A stretch of 64,000 nt of DNA from Yoonia vestfoldensis (lineage in GTDB: Bacteria > Pseudomonadota > Alphaproteobacteria > Rhodobacterales > Rhodobacteraceae), in assembly GCF_002158905.1 (NCBI RefSeq), contig NZ_CP021431.1, positions 3,173,501 to 3,237,500 on the forward strand, given 5' to 3'. The notes beneath the pieces are model-generated. The model saw nothing but the letters and a program-made list of their open reading frames with translations. It ran no database searches and was not told the origin of the DNA. Within the stretch, counting starts at the first letter, position 1, and every line of letters begins with the position of its first letter. Both the position numbers and the translations under genes were made by a program. This document shows, one piece after another, positions 34,458 to 42,458 of this stretch.

Positions 34458-34524
34458 GATCGCCATTGTCGGGTTGATTCATATTGTAGATTCTACAATT
34501 AACCCCCAAATGACTATGGCGATC
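34458..34524. repeat. Two coaxial inverted repeats centred on 34491
   Basis: An inner perfect repeat ATTGTAGA/TCTACAAT (34483-34490, 34492-34499) and an outer repeat GATCGCCAT/ATGGCGATC (34458-34466, 34516-34524) share the same centre. The outer arms extend to 12 of 13 matching bases. Such nested symmetry suggests a dimer-of-dimers binding site or a recombination site. The flanking 34305-34617 stretch holds no gene that I recognise. Confidence 0.6.
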
Positions 34525-34617
34525 AGGGCTACAGCAAAAAAGATTTCGATCGGCCTTGGTCACACTGGAGGTGGCTGATGCCGGCCCAGATAGGCCTTTT
34601 TCAAAGTGAGCGAAGAA

Positions 34618-34725
34618 ATGAAAAGGAAGCCAGAAAGACGAGAAGTGATTATAGTATGGTTAGTCGTCGCGGGATTAACCCTAGGTGTAGTGTTTTGGGC
34701 GTATCTAACTGATAATATCACTTAG
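34618..34725 (+). CDS. Possible 35-aa single-span membrane protein
   Basis: A short frame begins MKRKPERREVIIVWLVVAG and continues through a hydrophobic stretch to TDNIT. It has a basic N-terminus and one membrane span, the usual look of a small membrane protein. The ribosome site is poor, and an overlapping frame from 34578 is equally open. I give it low confidence. Confidence 0.25.
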   Translation: MKRKPERREVIIVWLVVAGLTLGVVFWAYLTDNIT

Positions 34726-34732
34726 TAACGTA

Positions 34733-34940
34733 AGCGTCAGCGAGTTTGAACTGGCAATATTGCGAACGCGGATGCTGGACGCTGCCCGTGCGAAGGCCAG
34801 ACGCAGCGAACTACGCTACACCCCGCCGATAGGCTACCTTTGGGACTGGGACGCCGGTATCATGTTCGATCCAGACATGCGGATTTAGGAAGCGATAGGC
34901 GCGATATTCACCCGCTTCCAGGAACTGGGCGTGAGCGTTT
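34733..34940 (+). pseudogene. Serine recombinase fragment with internal stop
   Basis: The frame reads SVSEFELAILRTRMLDAARA, then RRSELRYTPPIGYLWDWDAG, a stop at about 34887, and EAIGAIFTRFQELG. This is the linker and start of the recombinase domain of a large serine recombinase. The catalytic N-terminus and the zinc ribbon are missing. Confidence 0.6.
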
Positions 34941-35015
34941 TCTGTCCCCCACCTTCCCGCCTTCAGTGTGACCTGCGATGTCGCGCCTGACGGAGATTGA
35001 TGCGGGAGTTTCGCG

Positions 35016-35330
35016 ATGGCGACTACGGGTGAGTTACTCAGGGACTATGGAGTAGAGATACGGGGGAATGGTCAGCGTCGCTGGCCTGATAAGGTCAAGC
35101 CGCTGATTGTTGCCGAGACGTTGATGCCGGGTGCGACGGTGAATGCGGTTGCTGCACGTTATGGGCTTCGGGCAAACCATCTGTCAGAATGGCGCAGTCG
35201 GGCACGTGACGGCAGATTGGTTTTGCCTGCGAGTGATGACGACGGCTTTAGTTTCACATCGATCGTGGTGTTGGAGGATGGCGGCGGTGATTCAGAGAAG
35301 TGGCTGCGCAAATCTGAACAGCTGGGATAA
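35016..35330 (+). pseudogene. IS66-family tnpA, truncated
   Basis: This 104-codon frame is an IS66 accessory protein TnpA: GQRRWPDKVKPLIVAETLMP and AARYGLRANHLSEWR form the helix-turn-helix. The usual length is 130-155 residues; the end is replaced just before an IS3 orfA. It is a different IS66 copy from the one at 36669-41972. Confidence 0.75.
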
Positions 35331-35380
35331 GTGGATTTTCCGCGCAACAGCAGCATGATGCTGCAAGCGAGCAGAAGACT

Positions 35381-35692
35381 ATGACAAGACGACCGCGCCG
35401 GAATCACAGTCCGGCATTCAAGGCAAAAGTGGCCGTGGCCGCGATCAAGGGCGAGAAGACGCTGATCGAGCTGGCACAAGATTTCGACGTTCATCCGAAC
35501 CAGATCAAGCAGTGGCGCGATCAGCTGCTTGAGGGTGCGACTGGTGTTTTTGGGGACGCCGCGAAGGCCGAACCAGAACAGGTGATCGACGTGAAGACCC
35601 TGCATGCGAAGATCGGAGAGCTGACGCTGGAGAATGATTTTTTGTCCGGCGCGCTCGGCAAGGCGGGTCTGTTGCCGAGCGCAAAAAAATGA
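35381..35692 (+). CDS. IS3-family orfA
   Basis: This complete 103-residue orfA has a helix-turn-helix (HSPAFKAKVAVAAIKGEKTL and FDVHPNQIKQWRDQLL) and a leucine-rich coiled coil at residues 72-95. The end overlaps the beginning of orfB in the -1 frame, as usual for programmed frameshifting in IS3. Only about 25 codons of orfB remain, so the element is inactive. Confidence 0.82.
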   Translation: MTRRPRRNHSPAFKAKVAVAAIKGEKTLIELAQDFDVHPNQIKQWRDQLLEGATGVFGDAAKAEPEQVIDVKTLHAKIGELTLENDFLSGALGKAGLLPSAKK

Positions 35693-35769
35693 TCGATCCC
35701 ACAGCCAAGCTGAGCGTCAGCCGTCAGGCGATCATGCTGGGGATCAACCGGGGCAGTGTCTATTACACG
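35690..35769 (+). pseudogene. IS3 orfB 5' stub
   Basis: MIDPTAKLSVSRQAIMLGIN followed by RGSVYYTPR is the start of an IS3 orfB. It breaks off at about 35769, where sequence of the IS256 transposase (opposite strand) begins. Confidence 0.7.
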
Positions 35770-36668
35770 CCTCGGCATCCACGCGGGTTTCGGCCTGCCA
35801 AATATCGTTAAGGTAACCTTTGGCTTTGGCCTGAACGGACTTCGGCATCGCGTTCAGAACATTGCCGGTCTCTTGTGGAACCAGCAGCGCTGCTCTTTCG
35901 TCGCGCCAAAGACCTCGCGCAGAGCATTCCAGAAGCCCAGGGCACCATCGCCAATGGCCAGGTCAGGCGCGTGGGTGAGTCCGCGTCGTTGCAAAACAAG
36001 GAGCAATTCGCGCCAGCTTTGGGTGCTTTCACGATAGCCGTCAGCCAAGCCGATGATCTCTTTGCGGCCCCACTCATCTGCCCCGATCAGCACCAGAACG
36101 CATTGTTTTTTCTCGGCCATTCGGGGTCGGAAATAGACGCCATCCGCCCAGATGTAAACGAACCGCCGCGCGCTCAGATCGCGCCGTTGCCAACGGTCAT
36201 ACTCATCCCACCAGTCAGCCTTGAGCCGCGATATCGTGGTCGAGGACAGCCCTGCGGCATTGGTACCAAGCAACGCCGCGAGCGCTTCGTGAAAGTCGCC
36301 AGTGGAAAGGCCTTTGAGGTAGAGCCAGGGCACCAGCTCTTCGATGGATTTGGCTTTACGCAGGTAGGGCGGCAGGATTGTCGAGCTGAACCGAACTTTC
36401 TCGGCGGCTGCTCCCCAGTCCCTCACGCGGGGCACCTTGACTGGCACCGCGCCAACCCCTGTCATCACCTCGCGCTCAGGCAGGTGACCATGGCGCACCA
36501 GCCGCGCGCGGCCATCATCCGTTTTGTCGGATGCATAGGCCTCCAGCAGAACAGCGAGTTCGGCCTCGACGGCTTGCTCAATCAATCGCTGTGCGCCAGA
36601 CCGTAAAAGTGCTGTCAAAGGAACAGGTGAAAATCCCTGTGGATCGAGCAGTTGGGTAACGGTATTTG
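35769..36668 (-). pseudogene. IS256-family transposase, interrupted, frameshifted and truncated
   Basis: The gene encodes a mutator-type (IS256) DDE transposase: LIEQAVEAELAVLLEAYAS, PYLRKAKSIEELVPWLYLKG, YIWADGVYFRPR (first Asp) and AIGDGALGFWNALREVF (second Asp). Three defects are visible. The start codon and first five codons lie at 41973-41987, on the far side of an IS66 insertion. A frameshift at about 35874 follows CWFHK. The last 130 or so residues are missing at the IS3 junction near 35769. Reassembled, the protein would begin MTTNTVTQLLDPQGFSP. Confidence 0.82.
36661..36668. repeat. Left 8-bp target duplication of IS66
   Basis: GGTATTTG here is repeated exactly at 41973-41980. Eight-base duplications are the rule for IS66, so these mark the insertion point inside the IS256 transposase gene. 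Confidence 0.9.
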
Positions 36669-36758
36669 GTATGCGGCGGCCCCGCCCCATTGATTTGGCC
36701 TGTTCCAGACGCGTGAGGTGCCTGCGAGAAGGTCTGCGTTAGCAGATCGGGGTTGCGC

Positions 36759-37220
36759 ATGGCGGACGGTGGCGATGGATTTATGGGGCGGTGCGAGGTT
36801 GTCGAGCCGCGACGGCGGGGCAAGCGGCGTTGGCCTGATGAGGTGAAGGCGCGGATTGTCGCCGAAAGCCTTCAGCCGGGCGCGCGGGTCTGCGATGTGG
36901 CGGCGCGCTATGATATTCTGCCCCATCATTTGTCAGATTGGCGCCGCCATGCCCGGCAGGGTCGGCTGGCCATGCCGGGTGAGCTGATTGATGCGTTGAA
37001 CGGATCGCCAGTGCCGGAGGCGGCGGAGCCTGCCTTTGTGCCGCTGTCCATTCTGCCTGAGCCCATGGATCAGCCGGTATCTTCCACGACCGAGGCCGCG
37101 CAGGACGGCATCGGCGTGATGACGATTGAGGTCGGGTCCGATCTGCGCTTGTGCATTCCCGGTGATGTTACGGTGGAGCGCGCGGCGGCGCTGGTGCGGG
37201 CGCTGCGGGGTGCATCGTGA
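36759..37220 (+). CDS. tnpA: IS66 accessory protein TnpA
   Basis: This 153-residue helix-turn-helix protein ([36 protein letters not shown]) is required for IS66 transposition. ATG at 36759 is preferred to a TTG two codons earlier. The stop overlaps the GTG of tnpB by four bases. Confidence 0.85.
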   Translation: MADGGDGFMGRCEVVEPRRRGKRRWPDEVKARIVAESLQPGARVCDVAARYDILPHHLSDWRRHARQGRLAMPGELIDALNGSPVPEAAEPAFVPLSILPEPMDQPVSSTTEAAQDGIGVMTIEVGSDLRLCIPGDVTVERAAALVRALRGAS

Positions 37221-37570
37221 TTGTCGCCGGTCAACGGCTGCCGATCGTGATCGCGACGAAGCCTGTGGATTTCCGCTGTGGACATAACGCTCTGGCGCTG
37301 ATTGTGCAGACGGAGCTGAAGCTCGACCCGCATTCCGGGGTGACGGTGGTCTTTCGCTCAAAACGCGGGGACAGGCTGAAGATCCTTGTGTGGGATGGCA
37401 GCGGAATGGTGCTGACCTACAAAGTCCTGGAGCAAGGCAGCTTCGCCTGGCCGAAGGTTCAGGACGGGGTCATGCGGCTGTCCCGGGCGCAATTCGAAGC
37501 GCTGTTCGAAGGTCTGGACTGGCGGCGGGTGGTGGCGCAACGGGTGCTGGCACCGACTGCGGCAGGATGA
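37217..37570 (+). CDS. tnpB: IS66 accessory protein TnpB
   Basis: This 117-residue protein is the Orf2-like TnpB of IS66: [40 protein letters not shown] and [12 protein letters not shown] are the family hallmarks. It starts with GTG coupled to tnpA. It is complete. Confidence 0.9.
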   Translation: MIVAGQRLPIVIATKPVDFRCGHNALALIVQTELKLDPHSGVTVVFRSKRGDRLKILVWDGSGMVLTYKVLEQGSFAWPKVQDGVMRLSRAQFEALFEGLDWRRVVAQRVLAPTAAG

Positions 37571-37628
37571 CTCAGGCAGCTGTTTTTGACGTTGTTTTAT
37601 TGGTCTTTCTGTCCCGGTTCGGGTAGAA

Positions 37629-39248
37629 ATGCGTATGTCGCAGCCCTTCGATCTCAGCCAGTTTCCAGACCTGCCGCCCGAGGTGGTGAAGGCCTTTGCA
37701 GCTGTTCAGTTCGAGCTTTCGGTCGAGCGCGCTGCGCGCCAGCATGAGCAGTCTGTGGTTGCCGAGAAAGAGGCCTTCATCGCAGAGCTTGAGGTGCTGA
37801 TCGAGAAGCTGGAAGGCCAGGTTCAGGACTACCGGCGCACCAAGTTCGGGCCGAAATCCGAGAAGCTGGACTCCGCCCAGTTGGAATTGGCGTTGGAAGA
37901 TCTGGAAACCGCCATCGCCGAGACACAGGCGCAGATTGCGGCTGTCGAAGACAGGATCGCAGCCAGTGAACCCGACACCGAGAAGCGCAAACCGCGTGCG
38001 TGCCGTAAGGCCCGGGCACTGCCGGAAAGCCTGCCGCGCGCCCTACGGGTGGTCGAGCCCGAAAGTATCGCATGCCCCTGCGGCTGCGGGGACATGGTCA
38101 AGATTGGCGAAGACCGGACCGAGCGGCTGGATTACATCCCGGCGCGCTACCAGGTGATCGTCACGATCCGCCCGAAATACGCCTGCCCCAAGGGGCGCGC
38201 AGGCGTGGTGCAAGCCAAGGCGCCTGCGCATCTGCTGGAGGGCAGCTGGCCCACCGAGGCGTTGCTGGCACAAGTCGCCGTGTCCAAGCATTCCGAGCAC
38301 ATGCCGCTGAACAGGCAGGCCATGGTCATGGCGCGGCATGGGGTGCCGATCGACCGATCCGTGTTGGCCGACTGGATGGGCCGCACCGGTTCCCTGATCG
38401 CACCTGTCGTTGACCACATGGCCCAGCGTCTGATGGCCGAGAGCACGCGGCTTTACGTCGATGAAACCACCGCCCCGGTTCTCGACCCGGGGCGTGGAAA
38501 GACCAAGACCGGCTATTTGTGGGCCGTGTTACGCGATGATCGCGGTTGGGGTGGGACTGCGCCGCCGGGTGTGGTGTTCCATTATCGTCCCGGGCGGAAA
38601 GGCGCGTATGCCGCCGAAATCCTCGACGGCTTCAACGGCACGATCCAGGTCGATGCCTATGGTGGCTATACCCATCTGGCCACATCCAAGCGCACAGGTG
38701 GCGATCCGCTGCAGCTGGCTTTCTGCTGGGCGCACGGCAGGCGCAAGCTAATCAAGGCCAAACCCAAGAAGGGATCACCCATCGTCGACGAGGCGCTCTT
38801 GCGCATCGCGGCGCTCTACAAGGTCGAGGACGCCATTCGTGGCAGCGATCCCGATCACCGCCAAGCGGTCAGACAAGAGCTGTCCCGCCCGTTGGTCGAT
38901 GAGTTCTTCGCATGGCTGGCCGCCCAGGCCGCCCGCGTCTCGCGCAAATCTGACCTCGGCGAGGCCATGGCCTATATGCTCAGGCGCCAGGATGGCTTCC
39001 AGCTGTTCCTCAACGACGGGCGCGTCGACATCGATTCCAACCTTGTCGAAAACGCCATTCGCAGCCCGGCCATGAACCGCCGCAACGCATTGTTTGCGGG
39101 CCATGACGAGGGTGCTTCATACTACACATCTGCATATGCCTTTATAATTGCATGGTTATTTGATTGGGATCGCGAGACGCCGGGCGTCTGGCGCGGCGTG
39201 CGTCAGCGGCTTGGCGCACGCTGTCTTTCTGAACCTCGTCCTGCCTGA
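37629..39248 (+). pseudogene. tnpC: IS66 transposase TnpC, 5' part
   Basis: Codons 1-495 are a normal IS66 DDE transposase with an N-terminal coiled coil (residues 30-115), a Cys-rich zinc motif (ACPCGCGDMV) and DDE blocks (YVDETTAPV, IQVDAYGGY, NLVENAIRSPAMNRRNALF). After FAGHDEG the frame enters the inserted serine-recombinase element and runs on for about 43 foreign codons. The proper C-terminus is at 41700-41869. Confidence 0.9.
39105..39114. repeat. Left direct repeat of the serine-recombinase element
   Basis: GACGAGGGTG here is repeated at 41690-41699. The two copies flank the inserted element, and recombination between them restores tnpC in frame (HDEGGRNW). Confidence 0.8.
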
Positions 39249-41214
39249 TGATCCATGGGGCGCCTTTACAGGTCTGAATGGCGACAAGTTCTCCAGTTTT
39301 GATCAATCGACGCACCGTCGACGGGCTGACATTCAAGATTGTCGCCGCTTCGTCCAGAGTGAGTTCGCCACGTTCCTGACGTTCGCCTTCGCGATAGACC
39401 GGAATGTTATGGTTGCGGCGTACACTGCAGATACGGCTTCGGTTCCAAGTGAGGCCTTTCCCAGTAACCTTGCCTGCGCGGTTCAATATCGATGCTATGT
39501 GCTCATCGTGCATCTGACGGGCCAGAGTGCGGATCAGGTCCAGCGTGTCACCGGCAATTACCCACCGTGTGTGACCCGCCTTGTTCTTCTTGATACTCAG
39601 ACGCGTATGATCCCCACCTTGCCAATGAATGATCAAAGGCAGGCTGTCTTCGGTCATATCGACGATGATCTCTCGGATCATGAGCCGCAATATCCGCTTT
39701 CGGGTCTCGGGTGTGACGCCGGGACTGTCCCAAGCCTGCCCTAGATCTGCACCCAAGCTCATCAATCGATCGCGATCTGGCACAGAGGCACTGGGCTGTG
39801 GTTCAGTCTGGAGCCTTTCGATGTCGATTTCCAAATTGTACACCTGACGAAGTTTGTCGTTCCAACGCCGCTCCAGCTCGTCAGCGACCAGCCGGTTGTC
39901 CGGGTCGACCGCATCATACTGGCGCTGAGTCCGTTTTGCTTCAAACCGAGCCTGTTGCAGCGCGTTTTCCACCTGCTGCAACGTCTCGTGCCGCTTCTCT
40001 ACCTGCGCTGACGCCGCAGACAGAGCCGCCTCGATCCCAAGGGGCTGCAGACGGTCCAGAACTTCGGCCGAAACCGCACGGTCAATACGCATGCCACCAA
40101 ACGCGATGCAGTTGGCCCGTGCTTTGCTTCCAAAAGTTCCATGGCACACGTAGCGCTGCGTGTTGCCGCCTTTGCCGCTATAGGCCACCCGCAAACGTCG
40201 ACCGCAGCGCGCGCAGCGCAACAACCCGGGCAACAGCGCCTCACCTTTGCGGATTGCTCCGCGCGCGCCAAAACCGCTTCGATTGGCGTTATGCGCGATC
40301 ACGCTTTGCGTCTTCTCGAAGGCTTCCCAAGAAATGTAGCCGGTGTGGTGGTCACGGATCAAAACATCCCAGTCGTTCCAATTGCGCCGAAAGCTTTCAC
40401 GGGTCTGGCGTTTTTGTCCATCCTTGATGACGGCCTTGCTGCCCCGACGCCCGAATGCATAGGTCCCGGCATAGACCGGATTGGTCAGCATGTGATGCAG
40501 CGTTGTGTAAACAGGCAGTGTCCAGGTAATACGCTGTGCTCCACCGCCATAAATCGCGCGCGGCAACATGACCTCCTCATCCCGGAACCACAAAAGAACC
40601 TGGCGGATCGACTGCAGTTCAGAGAATTTCCGGAACACCAGTGCAATGGCGTCCCGAACACGGCGGTCGGGGTCCATTTCGATGCGATTGTCATCGGTCT
40701 TGACGTAGCCGACGGCTACAGTTGTCAGCAATTCACCCCGGCGGGCCTTTTGCTTGATGGCTTCAGCCGAGCGCTGCCGGAAGACCGACACTTCCATCTC
40801 GCTCATGGTGCCTTTCATGCCTAGCAGCAGGCGGTCATTGATCAGACGTGGGTCGTATAAGCCGTCTTCGTCTACGATCAGCGTCCCCACCACAGCGCAA
40901 AATTCCAGTAAGCTGTGCCAATCGCGCCCGTTGCGGGCCAAGCGCGAAGCTTCAAGCGAAAATACAGCGCCGACCCGGCCTTCACAGATCGCAGCAAGAA
41001 GCTTTTGAAATCCCGGGCGCTCGGTGCCCCCGCCTCCCGATTTGCCAAGATCTTCGTCAATGATCTCAACCGCTTCCCATCCCAGTTGCCGCGCCCGCTC
41101 AGCCAGCCCATATTGTCGACGTTGGCTCTCTAGGTTGTTGACCACCTGATACGTGGAAGACTGCCTGTAGATATAGGCGCTGCGGCCCAGATGCTCAGCC
41201 GTGATCTTGTTCAT
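39142..41214 (-). CDS. Large serine recombinase with C-terminal HTH
   Basis: This 690-residue recombinase has a resolvase domain at residues 10-160 (catalytic Ser in AYIYRQSSTYQV, Arg residues in EASRLARNGRDW), a recombinase domain (about 175-290), a zinc ribbon (GLLRCARCGRRLRVAYSGKG with Cys further on), a coiled coil (about 395-470), and a C-terminal excisionase-like helix-turn-helix (ELTLDEAATILNVSPSTVRR near 630). The ATG overlaps the stop of the upstream 117-codon frame (ATGA). It presumably catalysed insertion at GACGAGGGTG. It is intact. Confidence 0.92.
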   Translation of the reverse strand: MNKITAEHLGRSAYIYRQSSTYQVVNNLESQRRQYGLAERARQLGWEAVEIIDEDLGKSGGGGTERPGFQKLLAAICEGRVGAVFSLEASRLARNGRDWHSLLEFCAVVGTLIVDEDGLYDPRLINDRLLLGMKGTMSEMEVSVFRQRSAEAIKQKARRGELLTTVAVGYVKTDDNRIEMDPDRRVRDAIALVFRKFSELQSIRQVLLWFRDEEVMLPRAIYGGGAQRITWTLPVYTTLHHMLTNPVYAGTYAFGRRGSKAVIKDGQKRQTRESFRRNWNDWDVLIRDHHTGYISWEAFEKTQSVIAHNANRSGFGARGAIRKGEALLPGLLRCARCGRRLRVAYSGKGGNTQRYVCHGTFGSKARANCIAFGGMRIDRAVSAEVLDRLQPLGIEAALSAASAQVEKRHETLQQVENALQQARFEAKRTQRQYDAVDPDNRLVADELERRWNDKLRQVYNLEIDIERLQTEPQPSASVPDRDRLMSLGADLGQAWDSPGVTPETRKRILRLMIREIIVDMTEDSLPLIIHWQGGDHTRLSIKKNKAGHTRWVIAGDTLDLIRTLARQMHDEHIASILNRAGKVTGKGLTWNRSRICSVRRNHNIPVYREGERQERGELTLDEAATILNVSPSTVRRLIKTGELVAIQTCKGAPWIIRQDEVQKDSVRQAADARRARRPASRDPNQITMQL

Positions 41215-41380
41215 TGTCGCCCTCCTTTCCGGTCTGACACGGATTGGATAGATGTGGCGCGTTCACTGCTTCCTGCAGCAGCTCCTGAAGAAGCATCATG
41301 GCCATCTGGCGATCGACTGGGCTCCAATGAACCGTTGGCGTCAGATAGGCAAACAGATCGGGTTGATTGGCGTGTGGCAT
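41195..41380 (-). CDS. Small accessory protein upstream of the recombinase
   Basis: This 61-residue frame starts MPHANQPDLFAYLTPTVHWS. ATG at 41380 has AGGAG six bases upstream, a better ribosome site than the overlapping alternatives. The middle (MAMMLLQELLQEAV) is an amphipathic helix. It overlaps the recombinase start by 20 bases. The function is unknown. Confidence 0.5.
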   Translation of the reverse strand: MPHANQPDLFAYLTPTVHWSPVDRQMAMMLLQELLQEAVNAPHLSNPCQTGKEGDNEQDHG

Positions 41381-41650
41381 CGACATCTCCTGTGCTGACC
41401 AATTCGTCCTCACGGGAGTGTAAGACCTGATCCAACAACGCGCGAAGGTCGCGCAACCGTTCAAGCGGTAGGGTTGGAGTATCGACAGGCTTGATAGATC
41501 CGGCCTCAGGTGTGATCATCCAAGCCGGAAGATGAAATGCCCCACCATGATCTTGGCGGATCAAAAGATGATTACAAAAGTCGTGCTCAACTGATCCTGT
41601 AATCTCGACCGTTTGGCCGCAAAGCGGGTGAAACGGATACGTGACAACCG
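41211..41650 (-). CDS. DUF5372-like small protein
   Basis: An open frame reads VVTYPFHPLCGQTVEITGSV followed by EHDFCNHLLIRQDHGGAFHL and ends four bases into the recombinase ATG. The PFHPL and the gap to the hydrophobic RLRDLRALLDQVL helix resemble small proteins encoded next to serine recombinases. The start codon is not clear; no ATG precedes the conserved part, so GTG or another codon near 41640-41650 is assumed. It overlaps the 61-residue frame in another phase, so one of the two C-terminal regions may not be functional. Confidence 0.4.
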
Positions 41651-41689
41651 CGTCAAAACCCAGACTCCCGGCATCATAACGCTGCTTCC

Positions 41690-41699
41690 GACGAGGGTG
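41690..41699. repeat. Right direct repeat of the serine-recombinase element
   Basis: The second copy of GACGAGGGTG (see 39105-39114). The TnpC reading frame resumes directly after it. Confidence 0.8.
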
Positions 41700-41869
41700 G
41701 CCGCAATTGGGCCCGCTTCGCCAGCCTCATCGGCACATGCAAGATGAACGGCGTCGAACCATATGCCTACATGCGCGATCTCTTCACCAAGCGGGCCAAC
41801 GGCCACCTCGCCCGCGACATCGACGCCCTGATGCCATGGGCCTATGCCCAGCAAGCCAAGGGCTCATAA
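41700..41869 (+). pseudogene. tnpC: IS66 transposase TnpC, 3' part
   Basis: The frame reads GRNWARFASLIGTCKMNGVE, PYAYMRDLFTKRANGHLARD and DALMPWAYAQQAKGS with a stop at 41867-41869. This is the conserved IS66 transposase C-terminal domain, displaced by the nested element. Confidence 0.9.
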
Positions 41870-41972
41870 GGACCTCGTCTCGTAGTCCCTGACGAGCTAC
41901 CGACCGCCCTCCGCATCAACCAGCCACAACAACGTGCAACCGATAAATCAATGGGGCGGGGCCGCCGCATAC

Positions 41973-41987
41973 GGTATTTGTCGTCAT
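41973..41987 (-). pseudogene. Start codon and first codons of the IS256 transposase
   Basis: ATG at 41987 and the following four codons (MTTNT) join precisely to VTQLLDPQGFS at 36660 and below once IS66 and one 8-base duplication are removed. This shows the IS256 gene was intact at its 5' end when IS66 arrived. Confidence 0.75.
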
Positions 41988-42188
41988 GTGGCATATCCTT
42001 TTCTCAGATGAGAATTGCGGCGCGTGAACAACGCCATGATATGCCTCAGGGGCCATCACCAACTTTTAGCTATATCTCACCTGCGCGCCGTAGGGGGACT
42101 GTTGATTTGTTGACGTGGCGTTGACGTAAACGTGCAAAAGCCCGATGGTACTATGATACCACCGTCTTAAGCGTTTGATTTATTTGTT
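41988..42188. other. Upstream end of IS256 and unassigned sequence
   Basis: About 200 bases between the IS256 start codon and the tRNA-derived repeat. It contains TGGTA/TACCA around 42143-42158 but no gene. The outer inverted repeat of IS256 should lie here but I could not place it. Confidence 0.4.
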
Positions 42189-42241
42189 TATTTTGGTTGC
42201 GGGAGTAGGATTTGAACCTACGACCTTCAGGTTATGAGCCT
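42189..42241 (-). repeat. tRNA-fMet 3' fragment, left direct repeat (att-like)
   Basis: 53 bases identical to 60141-60193, consisting of the last 48 bases of tRNA-fMet (including CCA and anticodon loop) plus 5 bases beyond. The sequences diverge at the next base. This is the pattern left by an element integrating into the 3' end of a tRNA gene: the intact tRNA is at 60146-60222 and this is the displaced original 3' end. Confidence 0.88.
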
Positions 42242-42290
42242 CACCGCCATGGCTGTGAATTATCAGGTTGTCCCCGACCACATTCATCGA

Positions 42291-42458
42291 TCATTGCGCC
42301 GGCATTGCCGCACAATGTGCCCCGGTCGCTGCCTGACCCGATCCCAGCGCAAAAGCGGCAGGGGCGGCATAGGGATTGAGCGTCGCCGTTGCCAGATCGA
42401 ACAGCGCCAGCCCTGCCAACAACAGCAAGGCAAGGCCCAGTGTCAGTTTGCGGGTCAT
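42291..42458 (-). CDS. Small protein coupled to the YeeE/YedE gene
   Basis: This 55-residue protein begins MTRKLTLGLALLLLAGLALF, a hydrophobic N-terminal helix that is either a signal peptide or a membrane anchor, followed by a short Ala-rich tail with one Cys. ATGA overlaps the YeeE/YedE stop, so the two are co-translated. The family is not recognised; a helper role in sulfur transport is possible. Confidence 0.55.
   Translation of the reverse strand: MTRKLTLGLALLLLAGLALFDLATATLNPYAAPAAFALGSGQAATGAHCAAMPAQ

Larger units (their letters stand above)
39115..41699 (-). mobile_element. Small serine-recombinase element inserted in tnpC
   Basis: A 2585-base unit bounded by 10-base direct repeats (GACGAGGGTG). 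It holds a 690-residue large serine recombinase and one or two small upstream frames, all on the minus strand, and nothing else. Removing it joins 39114 to 41700 and gives an intact 551-residue TnpC (1486 + 170 bases = 552 codons). It is close to a minimal mobile element: recombinase plus helper genes. Confidence 0.85.
36669..41972 (+). mobile_element. IS66-family element with a nested insertion
   Basis: The ends are a perfect 28-base inverted repeat (36669-36696 and 41945-41972, beginning GTATGCGGCGGCCCC) flanked by the 8-base target duplication GGTATTTG. It carries tnpA, tnpB and tnpC. Without the 2585-base nested serine-recombinase element it would be 2719 bases, a normal IS66 length. Confidence 0.92.

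Noticed and set aside
36578..36690. N-terminal residues MGRGRRIPNT as the true start of the IS256 transposase
   Set aside because: Those codons lie in the IS66 terminal repeat and target duplication; the original start codon is at 41987.
42196..42241. A second tRNA-fMet gene
   Set aside because: Only the 3' 48 bases are present; the 5' half with acceptor strand and D-arm is missing.
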